64,000 nucleotides of DNA from Isochrysis galbana (Eukaryota; Haptophyta; Isochrysidales; Isochrysidaceae), in NCBI GenBank assembly GCA_018136815.1, contig CM030934.1:3239070-3303069 (forward strand). The letters are read 5' to 3'. Of the stretch, positions 30,396 to 41,185 are shown piece by piece. The notes beneath the pieces were generated by a model. It ran no database searches. It saw only the letters and a program-made list of their open reading frames with translations, and was not told the DNA's origin. Numbering within the stretch: the stretch's first letter is position 1; each line of letters starts with the position of its first letter. A program made the position numbers and the translations under genes.

Positions 30396-32357
30396 ATGGT
30401 GTCCTCGACCACCACCTCCCACCCTTCCGCCATGCCCCCCACCCTGCGCACACTCGGCTTCCCGACGCCCGAGCGCTGGTCTCGTGCCCACGCCCACGCT
30501 CTCGAGGGCGTCCACGCCACATCCTGTACAGGATCCCTAGCTTCCTCAGTCCTCTCTTCTGTTGCCGAGCTCTCCTCTTGGGACCAATGGTACAAACACC
30601 CGCCTCTCCTCTCCAATGGGCATGTGCACACGATCGTCGCCGCCAAGATGCGACGCACCCGTCCCGTCGCATACTACCGACAGCTGCTTACCACGCCAGA
30701 CGGAGGCACGCTCGCGCTCGATCTGCTCGCCGGCGTGCGGAGGGCAGCTGCTCGGCGCTCGGCCGAGCGCTGGCCGCGCCTACGCGCCCTCGCGCGCGGC
30801 GCCTTCATCGCCGGCGCCGAGGAGGACGCCGATGGGATGGACACGGCTTTTGTGCGCCAGCCACCGCCGCTGAGCCCGGACAGGCCGATGCTGCTGCTCG
30901 CCTCGGGGCTTGGCGGCGGCTCGCAGGACACATACGTGCGCTCGATGGCGGCGGCAGCGGCCGAGCGCGGCTGGCAGGTGGCCGTGATCAATATGCGCGC
31001 GTGCGGCAACTCGCCCGTCACGTCGCCCCGGCTGTTCTCCGCATACCGGTGCGCGCCGGCCGCCCGCACCTCCTTGGACGCGCGCGCGCGCCCCACACCC
31101 GCGCTGTGCGCTCCCCCGACCTCAAGCCCTCCTGCCCTTATGCACGCGCACAGGGGCGCCAACGACGACGTGCGCACGGCTGTCGAGTGGTTGCGGCGTG
31201 AGCGGCTCGGCGGCGGGGGCGTGCTTGCAGGCCTGGGCTGGTCGAACTCGGGCACCATCCTCAACAACGTCCTGGCTGAGCAGGCGACGACTCACCCCGG
31301 CGACGGCCACCGAATCGATGCTTGTGCCGCCATCGCGACGCCGCTGAACATGCCCGCCAATTCGGCCAATCTTCAGAGGCCTTTCCACAAACAGGTGACG
31401 GCTGGCTCACTGCGAGGCTGTACTGTGCCTCGTGCCTGTCGACCACCCGCCTCGCCCCCCCTCCCGCCGCAGGTCTACGATCGCAATCTCGGCAAGTCGC
31501 TGCGCACGCTGTGGGCAGCCGCGCGCCACCAGTACCTCGACCCGAGCACAGGCGAGGTGCGGCCCGTGGCGCGTTGGGATGGCAAGGGGCACTTCCTCGT
31601 CGATGACGAGCTCGCCTCGTGCGCCAACTCGATCCGAGAGCTGGACGAGGCTGTCACGAGGCGGCAGTACGGGTGCGCGCCCCGGCCGCACGGGCGGTAG
31701 AGTGGGCGGCAAAGCCTGCTCGCCGTGCGATGCACAGGCACCCGCGGCAGCATGCGCGGGCGCTCAGTCGCTCTCGCTCCCGCTCCCGCTCGCTCAGCTA
31801 CGAGTCGGTCGACCACTACTACGCGGCGGCATCGAGTGACCAGCGCCTTTCGCAGATCGCGACGCCGCTCCTGCTTCTCAACGCGTACGATGACCCGATC
31901 GTGCCCGGATATTCTCTGCAACGGGCCGTGGAGGTGAGGCTTGCGAGAGTGAGACGCGGCTGGGCTCGCCACTGACGGCTCACTGGCGAACGCTGCTTGT
32001 CGTTCCCCTTATCGGACGGCACGCCGGCTGCCCACTGCACTGCGAACGCTGCGGCGGCTCCAGTCCCCCTTCCCCTACGCGCTTCCGTCGCCGTCCGCGC
32101 TCCTCCCCAAGCGCACCTCTCACTCCTGGGCGCCGCGACGCCATTCGTAGGCGGCTCGCGAGAATGAGAAGATCGTCATGGTCATCACGTCATATGGCGG
32201 CCACCTTGGCTGGTGCGAGCGTGGGGACGGGAGCGGTGGGCTGCTCGGGCCATGGGGAGGGTCGACATGGGTCGAGAGAGTGGCGTGTGGCTTCTTGGAG
32301 ACGTCGCTCGGTATCGAGCCGTCGATCGGCCTGCCAATGTGCGATGTGTTTGAGTAG
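30396..32357 (+). CDS. alpha/beta hydrolase, EMB8/ABHD1-3 type
   Basis: Complete model: join(30396..31048, 31154..31394, 31473..31672, 31798..31933, 32151..32357), 478 residues, all introns GT-AG with matching phases. Family landmarks: GHVHTIVAAK (the HxT entry segment), DGGTLALDLL, the oxyanion region LASGLGGGSQDTYV, RACGNSPVTSPRLFSAYRGA, NDDVRTAVEWL, and the nucleophile elbow GLGWSNSG, with Ser as nucleophile. PLLLLNAYDDPIVP carries the acid and TSYGGHLGWCERG the catalytic His. The end contains WGGSTWVERV. Members hydrolyse ester or phospholipid substrates, often at membranes; the substrate here is unknown. The last intron could also end at 32162, removing four residues (AARE). The N-terminal 40 residues are Ser/Pro-rich. 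Confidence 0.9.
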
Positions 32358-32965
32358 CTGCGGCGAGGGACGTCAGCTCACAAGCGCGCCGAGGCATTGT
32401 CGTAGGCATCGCTGTGTGGGCTAGCTGCACGTTTAGGATGGCTTACTAAGCAGCTCACGTGCCGAGCCTAGTCTGACGGCCGCTCAGATAGGCCGCCGTC
32501 CGGTGGAAGGATCGCACCCCCGACAAGCTTATTGGCACTTCCGGTTGACCTCGTTCTGATTCGGAAGTCACGCAGTGGCGGCGGCGGCAGCGGGATGCCC
32601 TAGGCACATCCTCTTGCTGGCACGCGCTATCGAAGTATTCATCGCTTTCGTGTACTTGTGGTCTCGGTCACCTCAGTCGACGGCTTATGGGGCCGCCGTC
32701 TGGCAGCGCTCAGGTGCTCGCCGCACTCACTTCCATCAGATGGCGCTCTCTGCGCCAAATGCGCGTGCGATATGCCATGACAGCGTGAGCTCCGTGTGCG
32801 GCACTTGAATATCGACTGTTGCGAGGACGCTTCTCTGAGCCTGTGTCCTGTGTGCCCACGAGGGCGTTTTGGCATGTGGCCGCCCATGCTAGTGCTTGTG
32901 GTCGCTGCTCGCCGCTGCCGAATACGTCAGCATATTTGATATTTTTCGTGTTTGCTCGTAGACAT
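32358..32965. other. no gene recognised
   Basis: 3' flank of the hydrolase gene; only shadow-type frames. Confidence 0.4.
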
Positions 32966-32968
32966 CAC

Positions 32969-33840
32969 AACTATCAGTAAACCGATAGGGTCATGGAGCG
33001 CGCGCCGCCTCCCACCATTGCTGCCGCCGCCCTCGCCGAGATCGACGATCTGTTGATGGTCGATGGACACGCCGCTGTCGCCGAAGCGACTGCGACTAGA
33101 CGACACGCCCCGACCAGGTGGGCGCATAGGAGCCACCCCACCACACCCCTGCACCACCGCGAACAGCGCACGAACAGCTCGCATGGAGGCAGCCATGCTG
33201 GACCACAGGACCCACCTCACCCTCCACAGCCACATCCACCGCAATCCACTAGCTGAACGCTCCACTAAGGAAGGCCCCCCGGCCTGGCCCCTACACTTAC
33301 ACTGGCCCGCGGTACTGCAGGGTTTCCCCCTACCTGGCCCGGCAACTGCATCCCCGCCCCCACTGAAACCTTGCCCGCTTTGGCTTTTCCGCACTACCCG
33401 CCCCCTCCTGAAGACGAGGGCGGTGCCCCACCCCCACCCTCCGACTCAGAGGGTGGGTACGAGCCCTATACTGAGCGCGCCGGCTACATACATGCCGATC
33501 GCCTCGGTCGTACCCCAGTCGCCCCTCTCTCTCCTCCCGGAATGGAAGCCTCCCAGATGCCCGCAGGGTGCCCGGCCACCCATTTGCCCCCTTCGCCAAC
33601 GTTCTGCCGCCGATGTCCGCCGCCTCCCCAGAGCTGAGCGCGGTGGAGCTGCGCTGCATGGAAATGTCGCATTCGCGATGTCTCAGAGGCAAAAAGAAAT
33701 AACAGTAAAAGAGAAACAGTAAAAACAGTAAAAGGAACAGAGGAAGAAAGAAGACGAAGAGTGAAAAAGAAGAGAAAAAAACCCAGAGTATATAGGGCGG
33801 TTCTCAGCCCTTCCCATCGGCCCTATGGCTACGTAAACTC
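32969..33840 (+). mobile_element. LINE 5' end with ORF1 N-terminus, frameshifted
   Basis: Hairpin CTATCAG-TAAA-CCGATAG (32971-32988, one mismatch), GGTC, ATG at 32993. The start MERAPPPTIAAAALAEID matches the 2929 copy; the next shared block (MDTPLSPKRLRLDD) is in a different frame from 33063, so a frameshift separates them. The 33063 frame runs to 33722 and is Pro/His-rich. The tail is AT-richer, with repeated AACAGTAAAA (33700-33740). Confidence 0.65.
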
Positions 33841-33842
33841 TC

Positions 33843-33930
33843 ACGTGGCATAGTGGTTCAACCCACCGCCTCCACCAACCTTTTGCTCTGGGTCGCGAGT
33901 TCGAGTCCGGACGGAGCGCTCTGCAGTTCG
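33843..33930 (+). repeat. tRNA-related sequence (SINE head?)
   Basis: GTGGCATAGTGGTTCAA resembles an RNA polymerase III A box and GCGAGTTCGAGTCC a B box, about 50 bp apart. The arms do not fold into a good cloverleaf (the T-stem is mismatched), so it is not annotated as a tRNA gene. A second B-box-like GCAGTTCGAGCCCCG follows at 33925. Confidence 0.4.
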
Positions 33931-34006
33931 AGCCCCGCTCCTTCTCCTCGCCGCTCTTCTTCTACCAGTAAATTCCACGCTCTTCTTCTACAGTTAAATT
34001 CCAGAA

Positions 34007-34148
34007 CCTACTTTTATAAGTGGGGGTCAATGGGGGCCTCGCGCCCCCCCCTCTCCATCGCGGACACCCCCCGGGGTGGGCCCGTACAATCAACCTCAGC
34101 CCCTGCCCTTTGGCAGGGGCTGGGCAATCAACACTCTGGCCCAGACCC
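34007..34148 (+). mobile_element. retroelement 5' end (D-type hairpin)
   Basis: CCTACTT-TTAT-AAGTGGG (34007-34024, one G-U pair), then GGTCAATGGGGGCCTCG as at 9557-9530 (-). The next 100 bp (GACACCCCCCGGGGTGGGCC ... CAGCCCCTGCC) match 46630-46690, which follows an A-type hairpin. Confidence 0.55.
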
Positions 34149-34149
34149 C

Positions 34150-34519
34150 TAGCTAGTGGGCGCGGGCCGAGACTCGCACTCCCACGCCCAGCATGGGCCT
34201 GCCCTCGAGCTGACTCCCCCCCCTCCCCTGGTCGCCAGGCATACAGAGGCCACTGGGAGGCTCCAATGGCCAGCGTGGCAAGCGTGGGAGAGGCAGGGGG
34301 GGCCAGGGGCTGAGCCCCAGCCTCCACTGCCCCCTGAGCTGCCCTTGCTGGCCCTCTGGGAGCCCCCAAAGGCCCTCTGAGAGCAGGCCGTGGCGCGCCG
34401 CATGGCGACGCGCCGCAGGGAGAGGGGCGGAGGAGAATGGAGAGAGGGAGAGGGGGGAATTTGCGCCCCCCCCGATGGAGTGCGGTAAGAAACGGGCCCC
34501 GTTTGCGTTAGCAAACGGG
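34150..34519 (-). mobile_element. retroelement 5' part (E-type hairpin)
   Basis: Minus-strand sequence homologous to plus 23500-23870 and 52870-53250 (CAGCTCAGGGGGCAG, GAGGCTGGGGC blocks). At its expected 5' end is a 9-bp perfect hairpin (34498-34519; stem CCCGTTTGC, loop TAAC). Confidence 0.5.
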
Positions 34520-34586
34520 CGAAGGGGGGCGGCTGGCGACAGGAGGGGCGAGAAGAAGGGAGTGGCTCAAGACGTCCCTGTGGCAG

Positions 34587-35394
34587 TTCGCCGACGATCC
34601 GACGTGCCGCTTTTGTGGCATAGCCCCCGAGAGCTCCACCCACATAGCCACGTGCATCGCGACGGCACCCATCTTCGAATTCATAGAAGGGCTTCTGGGG
34701 ACAAATCTGAGGCCGGGCTCCGAGATAGCCCAACGTATCTTTTGCTACCAGGTAGACAGGCCGCATCCCTCCTCGGGGTACTTAGGTATCCTGGCGTGGA
34801 GATACATCCTCACGGACTTTTATAACATCCAATATGGTAACGCGGACGGTAGGTCCGTTAGAACAATCTTGAGAGCGATCCTTACGAGATACCACTTATT
34901 AGTAACGGCGAAGGTCGGTTTCTTTCAAAGGCTAAAAAAACAACGCGAGAACATGGGGCTACACGCCCCGAGCAACAAACATATCCGGAAAATGATAAGC
35001 CCCCTGTATACTATAGACAAGGATTTCAACCTAGGAGCATCAGAAGACCTCTTGCAGGCGGCGAGAGGACTGGACATAAGAAACATCACCTAGGGTAGCC
35101 CAATCTTTTCATAGGAACCGCACCGGATACCAATAAGGACCTCACGCTATATTAATGAGGAAAAACCCGAGCCGAATCTGGATCAAGAGACGAGCCACAA
35201 TCTCCCACCCCCTTCTCTCCAACTCCCGGCCGAAGCAGCGCGCGCGGCCTCCCTGGAACCAGCTTCTCCGCCAGAGAGGGAACTGGGGAAGGGGAAGGGG
35301 GTTGTTTAGGGGTTAAGGTTGGGTAGTAGGGAGGTACACTAGCAAGCTGCCTCACGCCGTGTACGTAGCGGGAATTTTTAAGAAGATTTTTTTT
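34587..35394 (+). mobile_element. LINE family 2, 5'-truncated insertion with 20-bp target-site duplication
   Basis: TCAAGACGTCCCTGTGGCAG occurs at 34567-34586 and 35395-35414, exactly flanking the insert. It encodes the last part of ORF2 from 34587 to 35093: knuckle C-x2-C-x8-H-x3-C at 34605-34655 (CRFCG...), then AWRYILTDFY, ending GLDIRNIT-stop. A 3' non-coding tail shared with 846-1108 and 41186-41390 follows, then AAGAAGA plus T. The reading frame is intact and the duplication perfect, so this insertion is recent. Confidence 0.9.
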
Positions 35395-35414
35395 TCAAGA
35401 CGTCCCTGTGGCAG

Positions 35415-35920
35415 GTATCGGGGGGCGCAGTCATTTATTTCTTCGAGGACTGCTCGCGGCGCGAGCTGTAAGGGCCGTTCTGCTTCACGACGAGAGGTCC
35501 CTCCCCCCCCCCCGGTGTTTTTCCCCGGAGAGTCGGCCGGCGTCGACCGGTCCGCCTCAATGGGTTTTCCCTCATTGTAACTTGTGGGGAGTTATAATGG
35601 GAGCCGGGGGTTTGCGAGGGGGGAGATTTGAAGGGATGCATTGGTGTATGTGTCTGTGCCATCACTTCAAGGCGTGCGGGCAAGTGCGCTAAGGGGTGTC
35701 GTGATAGTACCGGGTCTGATGGTAATCATCTACATACATGAAGTCGATGTCCTCACCCAAACCCAAGTCCTCTATAGGTGGGAATTGATTCGTAGTGCAA
35801 TACTCCCACAGAAGCTTCCCGTTGCGACGTCCAGACAGGTGAGGTGACACTTGACGGGTCTCTTCGTCTGGTTCCATAGGACGCTTCACAGAAGAGGAGG
35901 CCATCGCGATTCTGGTACGC
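35415..35920. other. no gene recognised
   Basis: After removal of the insertion at 34587-35394 the flanks join in one frame (EWLKTSLWQ then VSGGAVIYFFEDC), ending at 35468. This may be a broken coding segment, but no family is recognisable. Confidence 0.35.
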
Positions 35921-35924
35921 GGGG

Positions 35925-36130
35925 AGGGGAGAGGAGGGCTCTGAAGGGAGAGGAGGGCTCTGAAGGGAGAGGAGGGCTCTGAAGGGAGAGGGGGGCTGGT
36001 AGGCAATGCAGGGCGGCAGGGGGGCGGAGAACTGCTCAACTGCAGGGCAACAGCTCAACTGCAGGGCAAACTGCTCAACTGCAGGGCAACTGTTCAACTG
36101 CAGGGCAACTGCTCAACTGCAGGGCAATTG
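35925..36130 (+). repeat. two small tandem arrays
   Basis: Three copies of a GGGAGAGGAGGGCTCTGAA unit (35930-35995), then about five copies of a 17-19 bp unit TGCTCAACTGCAGGGCAA (36030-36130). Confidence 0.85.
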
Positions 36131-36249
36131 CTCACCCTTCCCTCGTCTCCTCCATATAGACGTGTGACGAAACTTGTTGTCTGCTTTTACGCGGTCGGTG
36201 CTCTTTGGTGTAACTCATCAGTGCTCTTTGGTGTGAGACGTGGATCGTG

Positions 36250-36415
36250 AATTCCAACGAGATATCGACCCTGCCCCCAAGTCGAGTGAATGGAGTCAGA
36301 CCACGTGTGGGTTTCAACATGTGAAGTGTCCAGTTGAGTCAAGTAACCTCCAGGTGACAACGAAAGGTGTTAGCAGGGATGGGGATAATTGAACGCTTTT
36401 GGTCTGCAGCGCAGT
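36250..36415 (-). repeat. dispersed repeat homologous to 9320-9490
   Basis: Contains CGAGTGAATGGAGT, CAGTTGAGTCAAGT, AGCAGGGATGGGG and TTGAACGCTTTTGGTCT in the order found at 9350-9486. The other copy belongs to a D-type hairpin element. Confidence 0.75.
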
Positions 36416-36659
36416 TCACCAAGCAGCTCGCCGCGGTCACCGACGCGATCGAGAAGGGTGCCCCCGCTTCACGGGCTGCATCCATCGCCCCTTCCAAGCC
36501 CGGAGAGGACGGGCTCGCACCCTCCGATGGACCGATGGACCGCCGCCACCCACGTCGCCACCGCGGCCCCCTCAAAAAGCCCCCTAAAGCCTCCATCGCC
36601 ACCGGCGCCACCGCTCACCGAACCCCTCGTCGTCTTCGTCCGATTCGTCGCATTCGTCC

Positions 36660-36750
36660 CGGTCCCTTTGCTCTGGGGCCGCCATTTTCGGCTCGTTATA
36701 GACCACCAAGCTCTACGTTGGCTACGACACGATGAAGGATGGGGAGTGGA
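36660..36750 (+). pseudogene. Ty3/gypsy RNase H fragment
   Basis: The frame LLWGRHFRLVIDHQALRWL (about 36668-36727) matches the gypsy RNase H signature, in which a TDH-x-A-L-x-W-L block follows the G-x-x-F strand. It lies in a short open frame with no neighbouring domain. Confidence 0.55.
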
Positions 36751-36769
36751 CTGCAGCTGTGCTAGGGGT

Positions 36770-37250
36770 GGGGAGGAAATGTAACGTGTTCTGTACGAGG
36801 CGAGCGCGGGACTCGGCGCCGCGGCATGCGAGGGGAGGGACCGGGACGAGGGGACTCTGAGACCGACGAGCAAGCCGCAGGAGCACGCTCCACAGGGTGG
36901 GTCGGCAGAGGGAGGTAGGGGTCAGACATGAGCACGAGGGAGCGCACGTGAGAGACTCAATGCGACAGAGAGGATAAAGAGAGAACACGCGGGAAACTGA
37001 ACACAGAGGGAAACGAGGCGAACACTAACGCAACACGCAACCGGGGCGGGGGAAAGGAAGAAGGAAGGGGAAGATGGATGGAAGGAGGGGGCGCGGAAGG
37101 GGAGCGCCCTCCGAGGGGGAACGTGCCCGTATGCCGTATGGAAGGGGAAGAGGAACAAGGAAGGAGCCGCGATCACATAAGAGAGAGGGAAGGAAGGGAT
37201 CGCGGGAATGAACATACACTCCGGGAACGGGAAAGATGGGGAGAGCTGGC
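36770..37250 (+). repeat. purine-rich degenerate element
   Basis: G/A-rich, with blocks such as AGCACGAGGGAGCGCACG resembling 46930-46990 and the minus strand of 40780-40860. Frames are broken and Arg/Glu/Gly-rich. Possibly eroded ORF1 sequence. Confidence 0.35.
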
Positions 37251-37254
37251 GGAG

Positions 37255-37634
37255 CGGGTCCGAATGGTGGAGGGGAGCCAGCGACCTACAATTGGAACGG
37301 GCTCGCTGCGCCCCCCCCTACCCGCAACAGGTTTTGTGTGTGTGTGTTCCTTGGGTTATAATGCGGTCGTGTGTGTCGTGGCTTGTCGTGTTGGTGCAAG
37401 GCTAGTGCCACTACTAGTGCGGCAATGCGGCAATAACGGCGCACCAATGCACTAATAGCTCTAGTTGATTTATTTTTCTTGGACAGGCGAAAACAGATGC
37501 CCACAGGAGAGGATGGCACATGGACTGCAGGAACCCATTGAAGGCCCGACCTACATTGCGCCTCCCCTGCCCGCCCCTTCCCGCCCGCTACAATTGTGCT
37601 GAGTGCGTCACCATTTGGACTCCAAACTCAACAC
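37255..37634. other. no gene recognised
   Basis: 3' flank of the minus-strand oxidase gene. Confidence 0.4.
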
Positions 37635-38915
37635 TCAACGGAATACACCCGTAGGATCGTACCCGTCGAGAAGCTCGTAAACGGCAGGCGTCACTCCGTG
37701 TTCGAGGGGGATGGCATGTCTCTTCCCGGGGTGAACACGGATTTGTCCCGGAAATGCATCGGATAAAGCCTCGAACGTTCTGCGTAAGCAATCCTCACTT
37801 CCTTGCTGGTACCTCGACAGGGTGACGGAGTAGAAGTCCTCTTCTGCGGCTGGACCGGTGCGGCCGACGTACCCGTTTCCGGCGAGGTATACCTGAGAGC
37901 GGAATACATAGCGGAATACACCGAGGCCGACGTATGCACTGGCCCCAAAAGAGCACCAGTTGCGTATCGGTCTTGACAAACCTTGCCCTAGCAACAGACG
38001 AGCGACACTCCATCGCAGGCTAACGGGGAAGAAGAATTCAAACTCGATGTAGTGCATTCCTGCCTGTAGGGTCCGCCCGCTTGTAGTATCAGATATCGTT
38101 CCATCAATGTCCATCAACTGCCTTCGCTCAACTTCCTCCGTGCTCCAGTCAATGCTGCCCACGGTCCCAGCGTTGTAAGGCACGTTGGTCTTCACCCAGA
38201 GGAGATTGATGAGCTGCATTGGCTCCCGACGCGTCCACGGCGTCCAGAGCAGGTGCAAGAAGCTACGCCTCCAAACCTGGCGCTGCACAACGTCGAAGCA
38301 CGCACGCACAATGATGCCTGTCTGTCCACCACCACCAACAGTGAGCATGAAGAGCTCCTCACCGCGATACGATCGGACCAGCGTGCCATTCGCCAGAACT
38401 ACGTCTACCCATCGTGTGATGTCGGCAAAGGAGCGAATACCATCATGGTGCACATTAGTTGCCAGCAGGCCGCCGACTGTCTGCGACATGTTGGCGTTCA
38501 TGCAGTTGCCCCGTGCTTCCAGCTGCAAACCTCGCTCGCGCAGGAAGACGGAGATGGAAAAGAATTGTGTGCCGCCGCCGGCAGTGATGAGCGAGCTTCC
38601 GTCAACACCCTGGCCGAGCTCAAAGCTGGTGAGCTCTCCCCCCGTCAGCCGCAAATAAACCGCGTCGTCTATAAAATAGTCCGTCCAGCTCCAGCCAGAT
38701 CCGAGGACACGCACCTTGAGGTTGGCCGCAGCGGCAACCGTTACTTCGTGCTGAACCTGCGAGAGGTTCTGGGCGTGGATGGCATACGCCGCGCGCAGAG
38801 GACGACCACCATACCCCGTGAAGTAGTCGATCAGCTCGTACGCATCGGCATGCCTCGAGAGGGAGCAGAGGAGCAGAAGCGAGAGCAGCGGGTGTGCGTG
38901 GCGGCTGTCGTGCAT
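37635..38915 (-). CDS. secreted FAD-linked oxidase (PCMH type, sugar-lactone oxidase-like)
   Basis: Intronless, 426 residues. Residues 1-25 (MHDSRHAHPLLSLLLLCSLS) form a signal peptide. The FAD-binding half carries VRVLGSGWSW (about residues 67-76), ITAGGGTQFF, a GL-x-L-x-x-x-G segment, TVGGLLATNVHHDG and VGGGGQTGII, the succession seen in FAD_binding_4/PCMH flavoproteins. The His often found in the G-x-G-H-S motif is Trp here (GSGWSW), so covalent FAD attachment at that position is unlikely. The C-terminal half ends VHPGKRHAI, then LLDGYDPTGVFR-stop, like aldonolactone oxidases (L-gulono- or arabinono-lactone oxidase, HWGK and DP-x-x-x-F motifs). A role in ascorbate-type synthesis or sugar oxidation in the secretory pathway is inferred. 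The divergent plus-strand frame over it is a shadow. Confidence 0.8.
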   Translation of the reverse strand: MHDSRHAHPLLSLLLLCSLSRHADAYELIDYFTGYGGRPLRAAYAIHAQNLSQVQHEVTVAAAANLKVRVLGSGWSWTDYFIDDAVYLRLTGGELTSFELGQGVDGSSLITAGGGTQFFSISVFLRERGLQLEARGNCMNANMSQTVGGLLATNVHHDGIRSFADITRWVDVVLANGTLVRSYRGEELFMLTVGGGGQTGIIVRACFDVVQRQVWRRSFLHLLWTPWTRREPMQLINLLWVKTNVPYNAGTVGSIDWSTEEVERRQLMDIDGTISDTTSGRTLQAGMHYIEFEFFFPVSLRWSVARLLLGQGLSRPIRNWCSFGASAYVGLGVFRYVFRSQVYLAGNGYVGRTGPAAEEDFYSVTLSRYQQGSEDCLRRTFEALSDAFPGQIRVHPGKRHAIPLEHGVTPAVYELLDGYDPTGVFR

Positions 38916-39300
38916 CTCAGCCCTCTCTCTTCCCCTGCGTGGCAGACCAGCAAACGAAGGTCAGTCGCTTCCACTCCCCGGCGGCTGCTCCGCCCCCCCC
39001 CCCCCCCCGCCTCCCCCCCTCGGCTTAACGGCCGAAGTTTCTCCTCTTCTTCTCCCTTCCCTTCCCCTTTCTCGTGCTCCACGCGCCCGCCCCCCCGCCC
39101 CCGCCCGCCCCTATCCCCCCCCCCCCTCCCGCCCCCCCCCCCCCCCCCCCCTCCCGCCCCCCCCCGCCCCCCTCGCCCTCCGTTTCCGAGGAGAGAGCGA
39201 CGGAGCCTCGCACGCGCTCTCTCCCGCCTTCTTCAAGAGACTCTCTCGAGGTCTCCGAGGAGCCGAGGAGAGGAGGACCTCCTTCCCCTCGGCCTCGCCG
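38916..39300. other. C-rich upstream region of the oxidase
   Basis: C-runs 38992-39008 and 39110-39170 on the plus strand (G-runs toward the gene). Promoter or 5' UTR is possible. Confidence 0.4.
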
Positions 39301-39313
39301 AGTGCCCGGCTTC

Positions 39314-39745
39314 AGATAGTAGCAGTCAAGTACACCCGCACAGCTTGTTTGAAGAGGTGTTTGGCCCCACCCTTATGGGGCCCAGTGATAGTCAGCAACA
39401 TTGTGTAGATCATAGGCATGAACATAGCGCTAGCGCAACGGCGAGAACACGTGTCCCCGACAACACCCCATGTTGCCACTATGGGAGTAGAACCTACACA
39501 TATACAAAAGAACTCACTTGAGTCCACACACTCCCCCTCAGCGTGCTAATGCTGATTAGGACAGACACGTTCATTAAGTAGTGACGATCGGTGACGGAGG
39601 AATGTGGTCTTGTCCAAGCACTTAGTGAATATATCAGCTGTCATCTGTGATGTGGATATCCAGTGAGGAACGGAGATACGATTGAGGATTGAGGAATTGT
39701 TCCCGAGCATATAGCAGCCATCGTTCATATGTCGTATTCCATACG
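39314..39745 (-). mobile_element. Ty1/copia 3' end: RNase H tail, polypurine tract, start of LTR
   Basis: The minus frame 39728-39546 encodes ISTSQMTADIFTKCLDKTTF, the copia C-terminal signature (D-x-x-T-K-x-L after a polar strand). About 10 bp after the stop comes a polypurine tract TGAGGGGGAG (39531-39540), then TGTGTGGACTC, a typical LTR start (TG). The other LTR edge is not resolved. The rest of the element is absent. Confidence 0.6.
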
Positions 39746-40132
39746 ATGACAGACTTTTACTTCTAACATGTGGGTTATTTTAAGCCTCAAGGTCTCGTCG
39801 ATTGGTATACCGCCTCTTCTCTTACTTTCTCTCGATGTCATCAAATGTTCCATGACGGTCTTTTGTCTTCTCTTCGTCCATCGGTTGTAGCTCCCCAGCG
39901 AGGTCTGCCCTCGTTGTGCCGACTCCTCTGTCGCATGTTTGCGCGTTGCTGAATTACCCTGGTGCCGACGCCTGACCGTCCGTCCAGGTGTGGTTAGTTT
40001 TCGCCCTGTTTGGTTTAGTTTGTGCGGTTCTGTGTCCTTAACCTTTTTGAGTCCATGCGTTGTAGTCTCCCGTGTCTACCTCGGACCTAAGAAGCTCTCA
40101 TTCTCATTCTCCCTCTCTTCCACTAGCTCGCT
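39746..40132. other. no gene recognised
   Basis: A 60-codon plus frame (39770-39952) shows no recognisable features. Confidence 0.4.
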
Positions 40133-40352
40133 AGCACAGTGTGAGAAAAAGTCCCGCTGGGGGACAATAAGAAAAAACTGGGCTCAAGCAGACAAGTCCC
40201 CGGCACCCGGGGAGACAGCCGCGAGAGGCGAGGCCGAAGAGGCGAATTCTCTCGGGGGAGGATTAGAGAGGGTGAGGGCCTGGTGAAACAACTGTAATGC
40301 GGCGACCGGGAAACATCAGTTCTCTGTCGTTACACCGACAAATGACGTGACA
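40133..40352 (+). repeat. 220-bp repeat, inverted copy at 53637-53862
   Basis: Runs from CAGTGTGAGAAAAAGTCCCG through GGTGCCGGGG-complement blocks to ATGACGTGACAACTCTA. The reverse complement is found 13.3 kb away. Class unknown; no coding. Confidence 0.8.
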
Positions 40353-40389
40353 ACTCTACACCAACGCCTGGGCCCATGCCTCCGCCTGA

Positions 40390-40970
40390 ATCATTCGGCC
40401 CCGTCTCCCCTCTCCCCGCCTTCTGCGATGCGCGCGCCGCCCCGACACCGCGGCTCTCGCATCGGGGGGGGTGTCGCGGGTAAAGGGGGGGGCCTTGTAC
40501 ACTTCCCCCTCGTACGTTCCATTTTTAGGTCTTCCCGCGCGACTCCCTCTCCGTCGCCGCGCCCCAGCTCCCTTCTTCCCGTATCGTCCCGTATCGGTCC
40601 GCCCCCCTCCCTTCTCCTCCCCTCTCCCCGGCTCCCCCGCGGAAGCCCTCCCCCCTCTCTCCCCTCCCGCTTCTCCCCGAGTGCTTCCTTGAGTTTCCGG
40701 CCTCCTTTTGACTAGTTCTTTCCCGTGCGATTCCCTCCCCCCGCGCGTGACGTTTTCCCTCGGTGTCCCAAGTACGCTCAGCATCGCCGCTCGAGCGCCC
40801 CCTCGTGCCTCTCCCGTCTGCTCCTCGTCCCCGTCCTTGTGCTGCGACGCCCCATGTCGACCGAGAGTGTGCCCACGATCCCAGCCCCGTCCCCGTGTGC
40901 TCCTTCGCTCCCTGTTGTCTCCCCTCCCACGCTCCAAGTGAGCCATACATACATCCCATGTTACTTCTCG
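40390..40970 (-). repeat. Arg/Glu/Gly-rich degenerate region
   Basis: CT-rich on plus, with long minus-strand frames of RGEGRR type. Composition resembles 36770-37250 and 46900-47250. Not annotated as a gene. Confidence 0.3.
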
Positions 40971-41185
40971 CACCTCCCACTCACACCCAGCCGCACCACA
41001 GCCACAGCTCTACACAGCCCATCACAATTTGTCATATGAGTTTGAAGCTTCAAATTCTCTTCGAGAGCGTCTTGCCGCTTCGCAAGGGCGTCAAGTAAGT
41101 TTTGCGCGAAAGTTGGACGTGAGGGGGCGCCCACATAGCGTTTTCGTATGTAACGTTGGTGTTGGTGTGATTACAGTGGGAGAAA

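Noticed and set aside
33843..33915. tRNA gene
   Set aside because: A and B boxes are present but the T-stem and acceptor stem do not pair.
34498..34519. bacterial-type intrinsic terminator hairpin
   Set aside because: The window is eukaryotic and the hairpin sits at the 5' end position of a retroelement, matching the hairpin family.
38253..39521. 422-codon plus-strand frame
   Set aside because: Antisense of the FAD oxidase followed by C-rich upstream DNA; no protein features.
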